The notes beneath the pieces were generated by a model. The model had not been told where the DNA came from, made no database searches, and saw nothing but the letters and a program-made list of their open reading frames with translations. From assembly GCF_016595795.1 (NCBI RefSeq), contig NZ_JAENHN010000025.1:8689-72688 (forward strand): 64,000 bases of DNA, written 5' to 3'. Each line of letters begins with the position of its first letter. Within the stretch, counting starts at the first letter, position 1. The DNA is from Clostridium yunnanense. Its GTDB lineage: Bacteria; Bacillota; Clostridia; Clostridiales; Clostridiaceae. The position numbers were made by a program, and so were the translations under genes. Shown in pieces: positions 8,172-17,615 of the stretch.

Positions 8172-10178
8172 CTATGCTTCAACTTTAAATTCTACAATAT
8201 CATAATCTTCATAAGCACATTTCTTATAATAACTTTTTGCAAGAACCAATATTCTGTATGAACCTTCTATAAATGGCATCAAAGTGTAGTAACTTTTTCT
8301 TGAATACTTCTGTACCAATATCCAATTTCCTTTTTCCATTAGATAGAATTCATAACAAACCTCTTTTCCACCACAACTTTCCACATTGAAGTTTATTTCA
8401 TCACTAATCTTATAAGAGGTCTTATTGCATAGTATCTTAGTTCCAGTTACCGGTGGCGCTTCATTTACATAAATGGTAATGGATTTTTTGCTATCAAACC
8501 CTTCGATGCATTTTTTATTTTTCGCATACATCTCTACCATATACTTACCAGCTCTTTTTGGCTTAAAAGTAAACTTTTTATTGGTTATAAAATCTGTCTC
8601 TTCAACTGTATGACCATCAATTGATATCTCATACTTTACTAAGGTATCCTTAGTATTTTGGCTTATTACCTCAAATTCAACATCATCATCTATAAGATAA
8701 TACTCTTTAGATGGTAGAAGCACATAATCTATATTCCCTTCAACGTACTCTTTAACATTAAAATATATAAATTGATGGCTATCATATTCTTTATCTGAAT
8801 ATTTATCTTTCACCTTAATCTCAAGTTCGTATTCTCCAGAGATCTCAGGTGTAAAGTTAACCCAGTTAGCATTTCCATAGCTTACTCTTTCTTTTTCTTT
8901 TTTATCCTTATAAACTACAAAGCTATACTTTGGATCTATACCACCTTCAGTTATAACCTTTATATTTATTGGCTCATTTATTATATAGTGATTATTTCTA
9001 TCCACAACTATATCAGTTATTTTTACAACCTTTTGTCTTTTTTTCTCCACAAAGAACTCTAGACTCTTCTTATCTTCATATTCACCTGTAAAAGATTCAT
9101 CTCTAACAAACAAAGTAATTCTATATTGCCCTTCATATTTAGGTTCCCACAGAAAACTGCTTGTCCTTATATATCCTGAATCTTCACCATAATTACCATC
9201 AATTTTAAACTTGTATAACAAGTGCTTTCCACCTTCAACTACAGCTCTAAGTAAAATCTTACTTCCTTCTGCTTGAGGTGAGTTAAGATCAGTAGTAAAG
9301 CTCTTTATATTTATAGCATGATACGGCTTTACCTCATACACCATTACAGCCCTATCATCATATTCTCTCTCCGAATACATATCTCTTGCTAAACATAATA
9401 TCTTATAACTTCCAGGTATCTTTTCACAAAAACTTACCATTCTCCTTGAAGAATAATCTTGTATACAAACCGTCTTACCCTCTGGATTGATCTTCAAAAA
9501 CTTATATAAGGTTGTTCTAGTATCATCTTGCCTTGTATATACTTGAAATATCAGTTCTTCTTCAACTAGAAGATCACTAGTAAGACATTTAAAATCTACA
9601 ATCTCAGGTCTTGCTATATCTTTAACTCTAAAAGATACTGTCTTAAAGTCATCAAAATTATCTTTTGACTCAGGAACCTTACATTCAACCAATATATCAT
9701 GTTTGCCCACTTCAGTAGCAGTGAAAGACAAGGTATTTTCTGTGCAATAATCTTTTATTAGTTCCCAACCATCTTTTCCACTAATCCAATATTTATACAT
9801 AGATGGAGCACTGTTAGTTTCAACCTGAATAGTTATCTTTTTTCCTATTTCAATTTCTTCACTTTCTATATATACCTCTTTAATGAGATTTTCCGGTTTT
9901 TCACCAATGAGAAAATCACTTCTTACTATAAAATCAAAAGGCTTTTTAGACCCTTCTTTTTTAACTTGTACCATTATAAAATACTTACCATCATTCTTTG
10001 GTATCCAAGTACAGCTAGTATCTTTTGAAAAGTCCTTAATCTCATCCCATATACCATCTTTCCCCACTAAAAACTTAAAAAAATACTCTTCCCCTGAATA
10101 ATTACCTATACTTATACCTATTGATGTATCTTTTTCTTGAGGACTATTTTTGTCAAATACTAGAACTAACTCTTCCAT
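8172..10178 (-). CDS. Triple-tyrosine-motif-type repeat protein (seven beta-sandwich modules)
   Basis: 668 residues made of about seven consecutive modules of ~93-96 residues. Each has the pattern of a strand with KYxFxI or LYKFxI, 'W...DYS' and a closing 'G.Y.I.V.A.D..S...YDD...I.F.V'. This resembles clostridial proteins annotated as triple tyrosine (Y_Y_Y) motif-containing, an Ig-like fold. There is no signal peptide, membrane span or catalytic domain. A scaffold or binding role is possible but unproven. GAGGTG precedes the ATG by ten bases. It is monocistronic, with a strong terminator. The repeats diverge in sequence, so this is an old array rather than a recent expansion. Confidence 0.65.
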   Translation of the reverse strand: MEELVLVFDKNSPQEKDTSIGISIGNYSGEEYFFKFLVGKDGIWDEIKDFSKDTSCTWIPKNDGKYFIMVQVKKEGSKKPFDFIVRSDFLIGEKPENLIKEVYIESEEIEIGKKITIQVETNSAPSMYKYWISGKDGWELIKDYCTENTLSFTATEVGKHDILVECKVPESKDNFDDFKTVSFRVKDIARPEIVDFKCLTSDLLVEEELIFQVYTRQDDTRTTLYKFLKINPEGKTVCIQDYSSRRMVSFCEKIPGSYKILCLARDMYSEREYDDRAVMVYEVKPYHAINIKSFTTDLNSPQAEGSKILLRAVVEGGKHLLYKFKIDGNYGEDSGYIRTSSFLWEPKYEGQYRITLFVRDESFTGEYEDKKSLEFFVEKKRQKVVKITDIVVDRNNHYIINEPINIKVITEGGIDPKYSFVVYKDKKEKERVSYGNANWVNFTPEISGEYELEIKVKDKYSDKEYDSHQFIYFNVKEYVEGNIDYVLLPSKEYYLIDDDVEFEVISQNTKDTLVKYEISIDGHTVEETDFITNKKFTFKPKRAGKYMVEMYAKNKKCIEGFDSKKSITIYVNEAPPVTGTKILCNKTSYKISDEINFNVESCGGKEVCYEFYLMEKGNWILVQKYSRKSYYTLMPFIEGSYRILVLAKSYYKKCAYEDYDIVEFKVEA

Positions 10179-10613
10179 AAAATCTCAGCACCTCTTGTTT
10201 ATTATTTTCACCCTTTAGTACACAATCTAATTAAATGCTATATTTTCAGTAAAAGTTATTAATATATAAGTCTACATTAATAACTTTATCTATATTTGCC
10301 AACTACATATCAAAATAATTATATTACATTTCCCATTAATTGTAAAACCATTGTTTTATTTTTGCATACTTAATTTGTATCTTTCAGAAAACTCTTACTT
10401 TTCATGATAAGACATAGAGTATTAAATAACAAGCTAAAGATTCCAATATTATCTATAAGCGATATACTAATTATCAATTTAACAGTACTATTAAAGCTAT
10501 GTTTTAGAATATTATTAAAATCATATTAATTCTTTGCATAAGCTCATTAAAGCATAGGATTCATAACCACTAAATTTCATAAAGTTAAAATAAAAGGCTT
10601 GAAAGATGTTTTA
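10179..10613. other. Non-coding stretch
   Basis: About 435 AT-rich bases. It contains family 1 repeat copy 2 (10511-10580) and the terminator for the DUF188 gene (10592-10632). No other gene or signal seen. Confidence 0.6.
10511..10580 (+). repeat. Dispersed repeat (family 1, copy 2)
   Basis: The block containing TTAAAATCATATTAATTC, TTTGCATAAGCTCATTAAAG and CATAACCACTAAATTTCA is repeated with roughly 85% identity at 11297-11369, about 790 bases away, and partly in inverted orientation at 589-650. Confidence 0.65.
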
Positions 10614-10632
10614 TCATTCTTTCAAGCCTTTT
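10592..10632 (-). terminator. Terminator of the DUF188 gene
   Basis: AAAGGCTTGAAAGA and TCTTTCAAGCCTTT form a long stem overlapping the last codons of the gene, ending in a T/A run on the minus strand. Confidence 0.75.
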
Positions 10633-11057
10633 TCTATTAACCTCTTTAAGGATGTATATAGCCTTACATCATCTTCTTCAGTTCTTTTCTTATGAGTTCC
10701 AGTCCTTCCACCACTTCTTCTAACTTTTTGAGATATATGCCTTTCAAAAAGCAATCTGTCAATATTTTTATCATCATATATACTACCTTTTGGATTTAAT
10801 GCATAACAACCTCTTCCTAAAACCATGGCTGCCACCCCGTAATCTTGAGTTATTATTATATCACCTTTCTTAGCGTTGTTTATTATATACATATCTACAC
10901 TTTGAAACCCACTCTCCACAATAACGACCCTGCTATAATCTGATGATATTAAATGATGCATATCACAATATATATCAACTTCTATATTATGTTCCTTAGC
11001 TGCTTTTTCTATATACAATTTACCGGGACAACCATCACCATCTACAATTATTTTCAT
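10614..11057 (-). CDS. YaiI/YqxD family protein (DUF188, UPF0178)
   Basis: A ~147-residue conserved bacterial protein of unknown function with a PIN-like fold. The family signature is clear: IIVDGDGCP at the N terminus, ADYGVA-type motif ITQDYGVAAMVLGRG in the middle, and the basic segment RRSGGRTGTHKKRTEED near the end. The acidic residues of these motifs are those expected for a metal-binding nuclease-like site, but no activity has been shown for the family that I know of. The start is set at the ATG at 11057, which has GAAGGAG nearby; the frame to 11105 has no ribosome site. A single gene with its own terminator. Confidence 0.88.
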   Translation of the reverse strand: MKIIVDGDGCPGKLYIEKAAKEHNIEVDIYCDMHHLISSDYSRVVIVESGFQSVDMYIINNAKKGDIIITQDYGVAAMVLGRGCYALNPKGSIYDDKNIDRLLFERHISQKVRRSGGRTGTHKKRTEEDDVRLYTSLKRLIEKGLKE

Positions 11058-11296
11058 ACTTTTCTCCTTCTTAATTTTTAACTCCTTAATATATAGATAC
11101 TTCACCTCTTATCAGTAAAACTTAGTTACTAATTCTACCAACCATTAATAAGAAATAATTACTTAGCCAAATTTTATTTGAAATTGATTTATACTAAGTC
11201 TTTCCTTTAATATCATACACAATTTAATATTATTATTTCAATTAAGATACTTCCATTATACTCTTTTGATACTCCTATAAAAAAATATGTGTAACA

Positions 11297-11369
11297 ATAT
11301 TGTTAAAATCATATTAATTCTTTGCGTAAGCTCATTAAAGCATTTGATGTATAACCATTTAATTTCAAC
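11297..11369 (+). repeat. Dispersed repeat (family 1, copy 3)
   Basis: Near-copy of 10511-10580 in the same orientation (TTAAAATCATATTAATTC, TTTGCGTAAGCTCATTAAAG, ATAACCATTTAATTTCA). Together the two copies flank the DUF188 gene. The surrounding 380-base gap contains nothing else I can support except the pgi terminator. Confidence 0.65.
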
Positions 11370-11400
11370 ACAGTGCTTTAACAAATACTGAAATTAATAG

Positions 11401-11424
11401 AAACTCAGCACTAATGCTGAGTTT
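11401..11424 (-). terminator. Terminator of pgi
   Basis: AAACTCAGCA / TGCTGAGTTT perfect stem with a CTAA loop directly after the pgi stop codon. Confidence 0.8.
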
Positions 11425-11435
11425 CTTAAAAAGAA

Positions 11436-12785
11436 TTATAATCTACCTTCAAGTTCTTTCTTTAAATCTTCAAAGCCTGGTTTTCCAAGTAGAGCAAACA
11501 TGTTTTTCTTGTATGCTTCAACACCTGGTTGATCAAATGGGTTTATTCCTAATAAGTGACCACTGATACCACATGCTTTTTCAAAGAAATATACTAATTG
11601 TCCAAAGTAGTATGCTGAAAGTTCTGGAACATTAACTATAACGTTAGGAACTCCACCATCATTGTGAGCTAATACAGTACCTTGGAAAGCTTTCTTATTT
11701 ACGAAATCCATAGTTTTTCCTGCTACGAAGTTTAATCCATCTACATTATCTTCAGTAGCTTCTATAGTTATTTCTTTCTTAGCTTTTTCTACGCTTATAA
11801 CTGTTTCAAATATATCTCTTCTTCCATCTTGGATATATTGTCCCATGGAGTGAAGATCTGTTGAGAAGTCAACTGCTGCTGGGAATATTCCCTTGTTGTC
11901 TTTTCCTTCTGACTCTCCGTATAATTGTTTCCACCATTCATTGAAGAAATGAACTGATGGTTCGTAGTTAACTAGTATTTCTATTGATTTACCTTTATTG
12001 TAAAGAGCGTTTCTAACTGCTGCATATTTGTAGCAATCATTATCAGCTAAAGAAGTACTTGCATAAGCTTCTCTTGCATCTGCAGCTCCTTGCATTATTT
12101 CATCTATGCTGATTCCAGCTGCTGCTATTGGAAGAAGTCCAACTGCAGTTAAAACTGAGAATCTTCCACCAACATCGTCAGGAATAACGAAAGTTTCGTA
12201 TCCTTCAGCATCAGCTAAAGACTTTAATGCGCCTCTGCTCTTATCAGTAGTAGCAAATATTCTTTCCTTTGCTCCATCTTTACCATATTTCTTTTCCATA
12301 TAGTCTTTAAATACTCTGAACGCGATTGCAGGCTCAGTTGTAGTACCTGATTTAGATATTACATTTACACTTATATCAAGACCTTCAACAGCCTCAAGTA
12401 ACTCTGCCATATATGTTGAACTTATGTTATTTCCTACATAAAATACAGCTGGTGCTTTTCTCTTACTAGCTGGTAAACAGTTGTGGAAGTTATTTGTAAG
12501 CATTTCAATCGCAGCTCTTGCACCAAGGTAAGAACCACCGATACCTATAACTATAAGCGCATCTGAATTAGATTTTATCTTCTCTGCAGCTTTCTTTATT
12601 CTTGCAAATTCATCTTTGTCATAATTTACAGGAAGATCAACCCATCCTAAGAAGTCTGAACCAGCTCCTGTTTTGTTGTGTAACTTATTATGAGCAGAAA
12701 GAACCATGTCTTCCATATATCCTACTTCGTACTCATGTAAGTAAGGTGCAACCTTTGATAGATCTAAAGTTAATCCCTTTTTCAT
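11436..12785 (-). CDS. pgi: Glucose-6-phosphate isomerase
   Basis: Interconverts glucose 6-phosphate and fructose 6-phosphate in glycolysis. The 449 residues match the shorter Firmicute form rather than the ~550-residue enterobacterial one. Sugar-isomerase motifs are present: [34 protein letters not shown] (phosphate binding), [15 protein letters not shown], and the active-site Glu region [19 protein letters not shown] with [15 protein letters not shown] strong GGAGG precedes the ATG. Structured repeat copy B lies about 70 bases upstream of the start, on the side where its leader would be, so pgi is a candidate for control by that element. It is monocistronic. Confidence 0.96.
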   Translation of the reverse strand: MKKGLTLDLSKVAPYLHEYEVGYMEDMVLSAHNKLHNKTGAGSDFLGWVDLPVNYDKDEFARIKKAAEKIKSNSDALIVIGIGGSYLGARAAIEMLTNNFHNCLPASKRKAPAVFYVGNNISSTYMAELLEAVEGLDISVNVISKSGTTTEPAIAFRVFKDYMEKKYGKDGAKERIFATTDKSRGALKSLADAEGYETFVIPDDVGGRFSVLTAVGLLPIAAAGISIDEIMQGAADAREAYASTSLADNDCYKYAAVRNALYNKGKSIEILVNYEPSVHFFNEWWKQLYGESEGKDNKGIFPAAVDFSTDLHSMGQYIQDGRRDIFETVISVEKAKKEITIEATEDNVDGLNFVAGKTMDFVNKKAFQGTVLAHNDGGVPNVIVNVPELSAYYFGQLVYFFEKACGISGHLLGINPFDQPGVEAYKKNMFALLGKPGFEDLKKELEGRL

Positions 12786-12852
12786 ATTACTACCTCCAAA
12801 ATTTTAAGACTAATAGTATATTATATATTTTAATATTATAAGCAATTGAAAA

Positions 12853-12932
12853 TCGCTAATGCGCCTTTAATTTGTGATGTTTTTGGGCATCTGCCTTTTC
12901 TAAACTAATATGAGAAGATTCTGGCAAGCGAT
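12853..12932. repeat. Structured dispersed repeat (family 2, copy B), directly upstream of pgi
   Basis: Starts TCGCTAATGCG, then TTTTT, then GGGCATCTGCC, stem TTTTCT...AGAAGA, and CTGGCAAGCGAT. It aligns with copies at 5828 and 17616. It is the most diverged copy: its first stem is weaker (CGC and AA pair, one mismatch) while the second stem keeps six pairs through compensating changes. Confidence 0.55.
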
Positions 12933-12958
12933 AAAAAATAAAAATGTTATCGTATGGT

Positions 12959-13183
12959 TTATCTTAACCACACTCTTGTAATAAATAGCATTATAAAGGT
13001 AAAAATAATTATTGCGATTATTAGCATTGGTAGTATTATTATGTATTGAGCAATCATTATAGCTAAAAGATCTTTAAAAGTAGGCCTGTCCTGCTCTTGT
13101 TCCTGTTGCATTTCTTTTATAAACTGCTCTTCTTCACTAAGTATTTTCTCTTCTTTCTTCCCAACTTTGAACAATAATTTCAC
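12959..13183 (-). CDS. Small membrane protein, function unknown
   Basis: About 74 residues: a charged N-terminal half (KKEEKILSEEEQFIKEMQQEQEQ) and a C-terminal hydrophobic stretch (about residues 42-70) forming one long or two short membrane helices. I do not recognise a family. The start is uncertain: GTG at 13183 sits on top of the GAGGTG site, whereas TTG at 13174 is six bases after it and looks better placed. It is followed by the 3' end of no other gene, and structured repeat copy B lies just downstream. Confidence 0.6.
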   Translation of the reverse strand: MKLLFKVGKKEEKILSEEEQFIKEMQQEQEQDRPTFKDLLAIMIAQYIIILPMLIIAIIIFTFIMLFITRVWLR

Positions 13184-13329
13184 CTCATATTAATTTATCA
13201 TTTTGTATTATACCACAATAAGCTAGTACAAGAAATCTTTTCTATAATATTTTTCACCTTTAGAAAAAGGTTGTAATATACTCTAATTTCCTGCTCCTGC
13301 TTTGTGCTTGTATATAAAATAAAGATGAC

Positions 13330-13352
13330 AAAAGCCTAAGCTTTCGCCTAGA
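13330..13352 (-). terminator. Terminator of the opp operon
   Basis: Minus strand AGTCTAGGC GAAA GCTTAGGCT followed by TTTTG, ten bases past the oppF stop codon. The GAAA tetraloop and T-run are typical. Confidence 0.85.
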
Positions 13353-13364
13353 CTTTTATTCTTA

Positions 13365-14336
13365 TTAATCAACTAAGTGACAAGCAACCCAATGTTCATT
13401 TCCAACATTTTTATATACAGGAATCTGCTTAGAGCATTTTTCCATAGCATAAGGACATCTTGTATGGAACTTGCATCCTGATGGTGGATTTGCTGGTGAA
13501 GGTATATCACCTTTAAGCAGTATTCTGTCTCTCTTTAAAGTCGGATCTGGTACAGGCACTGCTGATAAAAGTGCCTTTGTATATGGGTGTAATGGATTGT
13601 CATATAACTCCTTTTTAGGAGCTAACTCAACCATGCTTCCAAGATACATAACTCCAACTCTATGAGATATATGTTTAACAACACTTAAATCATGAGATAT
13701 GAAAAGGTAAGAAAATCCTCTTTCTTGTTGTAAATCAGTCATAAGATTTATAATCTGAGACTGTATTGAAACGTCAAGCGCAGAAACAGGCTCATCTGCA
13801 ACTATAAAACTAGGATTTAATATGAGCGCTCTTGCGATACCTATTCTTTGTCTTTGTCCACCTGAAAATTCATGTGGATATCTCTTCATATGATATGCTG
13901 CAAGACCACTTCTCTCAAGAGTTTCTGCAACTAAATCTGCAATCTCATCCTTTTTAGCTATTCCATGATCAAGCAGAGATTCACCTACAAGCTCTCCAAC
14001 AGACAATCTTGGATTTAAAGAACTATAAGGATCTTGGAATATCATCTGCATCTTTGGCCTTATGGATCTTAATTCACTCTTGCTTAACTCAAATATATCT
14101 TTACCTTCAAATATTACTTTTCCTTCTGATCTTTCAAGCAGTCTTAATATAGTTCTTCCAGTAGTTGATTTACCACAGCCTGACTCACCAACTAACCCTA
14201 AAGTTTCTCCCTTTTTTAATTCAAAGGATACATCATCCACAGCCTTAACATTTCCAACTGTTTTTTGCATTATTCCAGCTTTAATAGGGAAATACTTTTT
14301 TAGATTTTCAACTTTTAATAGTGCATTATCTTCCAT
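13365..14336 (-). CDS. oppF: Oligopeptide ABC transporter ATP-binding protein OppF
   Basis: Second ATPase of a peptide importer. About 323 residues: Walker A GESGCGKSTTGR, signature FSGGQRQRIGIARAL, Walker B FIVADEPVSALD, H-loop ISHDLSVV, and the C-terminal oligopeptide/dipeptide transporter domain with HPYTKALLSAVP and a cysteine cluster (GCKFHTRCPYAMEKC). That cluster probably binds an iron-sulphur cluster, as reported for DppD-type ATPases. The start is the ATG at 14336, which lies one base beyond the oppD stop codon; the upstream ATG at 14354 overlaps the AGGAGG site. The two genes are translationally coupled. Confidence 0.93.
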   Translation of the reverse strand: MEDNALLKVENLKKYFPIKAGIMQKTVGNVKAVDDVSFELKKGETLGLVGESGCGKSTTGRTILRLLERSEGKVIFEGKDIFELSKSELRSIRPKMQMIFQDPYSSLNPRLSVGELVGESLLDHGIAKKDEIADLVAETLERSGLAAYHMKRYPHEFSGGQRQRIGIARALILNPSFIVADEPVSALDVSIQSQIINLMTDLQQERGFSYLFISHDLSVVKHISHRVGVMYLGSMVELAPKKELYDNPLHPYTKALLSAVPVPDPTLKRDRILLKGDIPSPANPPSGCKFHTRCPYAMEKCSKQIPVYKNVGNEHWVACHLVD

Positions 14337-14337
14337 A

Positions 14338-15318
14338 TTATTTCCCCTCCTCATAAAGCCAGCATGAAACCTTGTGTATAGGGCTTACGTTTATCAAAGT
14401 TGGCTGCTTATCTTTACACTTATTCATACATTTATCACATCTTAAATTAAAATAACAGTTGTCAGGCATTCCTATCGGATTAGGAACTTGACCTGGTATT
14501 GAATAAAGCTTATCACCTGTTTCTTCAGTTAGAAGCGGTTTTGATTTAAGTAGTCCTTGAGTGTAAGGATGAAGCGGATTCTTAAATAATTCTTCAACTG
14601 GTGCTTCTTCTATAACCTTACCTGCATACATTACAACTACGTAATCAGCCATTTCAGCAACCACTCCAAGATCATGTGTTATAAGCATAATAGAAGTATT
14701 AAGCTTTTTCTTTATATCTCTCATAAGATCAAGAATTTGAGCTTGTATTGTAACATCTAAAGCTGTAGTAGGTTCATCAGCTATAAGAAGTTTAGGATTA
14801 CAGCTAACAGCCATAGCTATCATAACTCTTTGTCTCATACCTCCCGAAAGTTCATGAGGATATGATTTCATTATTTGATCAGCTCTAGGAATTCCAGTGA
14901 TTTTTAGAACATCTATTGCTTTTTCTTCAGCTTCCTGTTTTGAAAGTTTTTGATGAAGTATTATTGCCTCAGTTAATTGTTCTCCAATTTTAAAAACAGG
15001 GTTAAGAGATGTCATAGGTTCTTGGAATATTACTGAAACTTCATTACCTCTCATATTTCTTAATTCTTCTTCAGTAAACTTTAGTATATCTCTTCCATTG
15101 AATAGTATCTCTCCACCAACTATCTTTCCTGGAGGATTAGGGATTAGTTTCATTAGTGACATGGCTGTAACTGACTTACCGCAGCCTGACTCACCAACAA
15201 CACATACGGTTTGCCCTTCTCTTATATTAAAGCTAACATCATTAACAGCTTTAACGATACCACCGCCAGTGTAGAAATAAGTCTTTAAGTTTTTAAATTC
15301 TACTAAATTTTTAGCCAT
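14338..15318 (-). CDS. oppD: Oligopeptide ABC transporter ATP-binding protein OppD
   Basis: First ATPase of the peptide importer, 326 residues. Walker A GESGCGKSVTAMSLM, Q-loop FQEPMTSLNPV, signature LSGGMRQRVMIAMA, Walker B LLIADEPTTALD, H-loop ITHDLGVVAEMADYV, and the C-terminal oligo/dipeptide domain HPYTQGLL with cysteines (CYFNLRCDKCMNKC). It pairs with OppF to form the cytoplasmic motor. Ribosome site AGGAGG. Twelve bases separate it from oppC, so it is in the same operon. Confidence 0.94.
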   Translation of the reverse strand: MAKNLVEFKNLKTYFYTGGGIVKAVNDVSFNIREGQTVCVVGESGCGKSVTAMSLMKLIPNPPGKIVGGEILFNGRDILKFTEEELRNMRGNEVSVIFQEPMTSLNPVFKIGEQLTEAIILHQKLSKQEAEEKAIDVLKITGIPRADQIMKSYPHELSGGMRQRVMIAMAVSCNPKLLIADEPTTALDVTIQAQILDLMRDIKKKLNTSIMLITHDLGVVAEMADYVVVMYAGKVIEEAPVEELFKNPLHPYTQGLLKSKPLLTEETGDKLYSIPGQVPNPIGMPDNCYFNLRCDKCMNKCKDKQPTLINVSPIHKVSCWLYEEGK

Positions 15319-15330
15319 AATTTTATCCTC

Positions 15331-16275
15331 CTACACTTTAAGCTTAGGATCTAAAGCATCTCTTAGTCCATCACCAAATAGGTTTATTGCCATAACCGTT
15401 AAGAATATGCATATTCCAGGTGGCATCCAAAGCCAAGGCTGAAATTGAAGTGCATATGAATCCTGTGCTGCTTGTATCATATTGCCCCAAGTAGGTGTTG
15501 GTGGCGTTACTCCAAGACCTAAGAAGCTTAGAGCTGATTCAGTAAGAATAGCACTACCAATTCCCAAAGTTGCAGTAACTATTATTGATGCTAAAGTATT
15601 TGGAAGTAAGTGTACAAACATCTTTCTTCTATCTTTTAAACCTAGAGCTTCTGCCGCTTGCATAAATTCTTGTTCTCTAAGAGATAATATTTGACCTCTT
15701 ACTAAACGGGCAAGACTTGGCCAGCTCAAGACACCTATGACAATCATAACAACATATATCTTATATTTAGGATTAATTCCCATATCCATCATAACAGCAC
15801 CAATCATTATTAAAAGTGGTAAGAATGGGAAACATAATAATATATCTACAAATCTCATTATTAAAGAATCAATAATCCCACCATAATAACCAGCCATTAT
15901 ACCAAGTGCTGTTCCAATAATAACTTCTATAGTTACAGCAACAACACCAACAGCAAGAGATATTCTTCCGCCATACATAAGTCTTGCAAGTACATCTCTA
16001 CCGAGATTATCTGTTCCCAGTGGATGCTGTGCTGTAGGATCTGCTAATGCATTTAGAAGATCTGACTTTTCCCAGAGCATTGTAGTATCTCCGCCTCTTA
16101 TAAGCTCATCTATCCATGGACCTATATACGAGAAGATAACTAATGCTAACAATATATATAAACCAGCCATTGCAAGTTTATTTTTTCTTAAATTCTTCCA
16201 TGCTAAACTCCAAGGGCTTTCAATCTTTTCTTTCTTATTAATAATTTCTTTAGCCTTAGGTTCTTTTTTTATCAT
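15331..16275 (-). CDS. oppC: Oligopeptide ABC transporter permease OppC
   Basis: Inner-membrane channel subunit, 314 residues with about six membrane spans. It has the OppC-type N-terminal segment (SPWSLAWKNLRKNKLAMAGLYILL), the HPLGTDNLGRDVLARLMYGGRISL motif, and the permease EAA loop (EQEFMQAAEALGLKDRRKMFVHLLPN) that docks on the ATPases. Ribosome site AGGAGG. It follows oppB by 12 bases. Confidence 0.94.
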   Translation of the reverse strand: MIKKEPKAKEIINKKEKIESPWSLAWKNLRKNKLAMAGLYILLALVIFSYIGPWIDELIRGGDTTMLWEKSDLLNALADPTAQHPLGTDNLGRDVLARLMYGGRISLAVGVVAVTIEVIIGTALGIMAGYYGGIIDSLIMRFVDILLCFPFLPLLIMIGAVMMDMGINPKYKIYVVMIVIGVLSWPSLARLVRGQILSLREQEFMQAAEALGLKDRRKMFVHLLPNTLASIIVTATLGIGSAILTESALSFLGLGVTPPTPTWGNMIQAAQDSYALQFQPWLWMPPGICIFLTVMAINLFGDGLRDALDPKLKV

Positions 16276-16287
16276 TTATTCCACCTC

Positions 16288-17253
16288 CTATTTCAATCTT
16301 ATTCTTGGGTCAACCAAAGCATATGCCACGTCTGCAAGTAGATTTCCTAAAAGTGTCAAAATGGCAAGCATTAAGTTCGTACCCATTAGAAGGTAGTAAT
16401 CTCTTGAGTTAACTGCAGCAAGCTGAACAGGTCCTATTCCAGGCCAGTTAAATATACTTTCTGTCAGTGTTGCTCCAGAAAATAAACCTGGGATTGAAAA
16501 ACCTAACAATGTAATAACAGGGATAAGTGCATTTCTTAAAGCATGTTTGTAAATAACAACCTTTTCCTTAAGTCCCTTTGCTCTTGCAGTTCTTATAAAG
16601 TCTTGTCTTATAACTTCAAGCATACTTGAACGAGTATATCTCATCCAACCTGCCACTGAACCAAGTGTTAAAACTATAAGTGGTAAAAGCATATGTCTTA
16701 TAACATCTAAAAAATATGCGAAGCCAGTGTAATGACTTCCTGCTGTTGTCATACCTGAGAATGGTAGTATTTTTAGATCTACACCAAACCATTTTATAAG
16801 TAGTAGTCCGAAAAAGAACGAAGGAATAGATATTCCTATAAGTGCGAAAATAGTAAACACTTTATCAAACAGTGAATATTGCTTTGTAGCTGAAACAACT
16901 CCTATTGGAACCGCTATTAAAACTCCTAACACAAGCGAAGCAAGTGATAAGTAAAAAGAATTAGGTATAAAATCCTTCATTACTTGTGCCACAGGTTTTT
17001 GATAATACATACTTTCCCCAAGGCTTCCTTTAGTTACAAGTTCCTTTACCCAATAATAGTATTGAGTAGGTTTTGATTGATCTAAATGATACATTGCTCT
17101 TAATTCATGTTTTCTCTCAGCACTCATATGTGGGTCCATATTAGCAGTAATTGGGTCACCTGGTGCTAAAGCAAAAATTAAGAAAATGATTAAAGATATA
17201 CCAACTATTGTCGGTATCATTTGAAGTAGTCTTCTTATAATGTACTGTCTCAT
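16288..17253 (-). CDS. oppB: Oligopeptide ABC transporter permease OppB
   Basis: Inner-membrane channel subunit, about 321 residues, six spans. Typical start MRQYIIRRLLQMIPTIVGIS and the motif APGDP. The EAA loop is RQDFIRTARAKGLKEKVVIYKHALRNALIPV, and the end is LADVAYALVDPRIRLK. The start is the ATG at 17253, which has an AGGGGGG site upstream; the frame to 17289 has none. It is the first gene of oppBCDF. No oppA substrate-binding gene is next to it in this window, so the binding protein must be encoded elsewhere. Confidence 0.93.
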   Translation of the reverse strand: MRQYIIRRLLQMIPTIVGISLIIFLIFALAPGDPITANMDPHMSAERKHELRAMYHLDQSKPTQYYYWVKELVTKGSLGESMYYQKPVAQVMKDFIPNSFYLSLASLVLGVLIAVPIGVVSATKQYSLFDKVFTIFALIGISIPSFFFGLLLIKWFGVDLKILPFSGMTTAGSHYTGFAYFLDVIRHMLLPLIVLTLGSVAGWMRYTRSSMLEVIRQDFIRTARAKGLKEKVVIYKHALRNALIPVITLLGFSIPGLFSGATLTESIFNWPGIGPVQLAAVNSRDYYLLMGTNLMLAILTLLGNLLADVAYALVDPRIRLK

Positions 17254-17615
17254 CGTACCCCCCCTAAACTTTTTATTTTGCCTAAGCAAATAGGCTATAA
17301 CTTTTATATTTTGCCGATCTAAAAATTAAAATTTCCTACATCTATATAATGAAAAACTATGCTCAAATTAACGCAATTATGAGGTTACTTTTAAATATAT
17401 AGAATAATTAGATAAAATTTTTAAGATTAGCATTTTAAGGACCATATATTGCAAGCAATTAAGAATTATTAGTTAAATATAGCATGTCCAAAGCATATTT
17501 TGTTAAAATTCCAACTAAATTGTAAGAATCATCAAAATATCAACCTACTTTTGTATAAATTGCATAATATTAGCTATATAGGATATTAATTCACCCTTGA
17601 AACAATATAAAAAAG

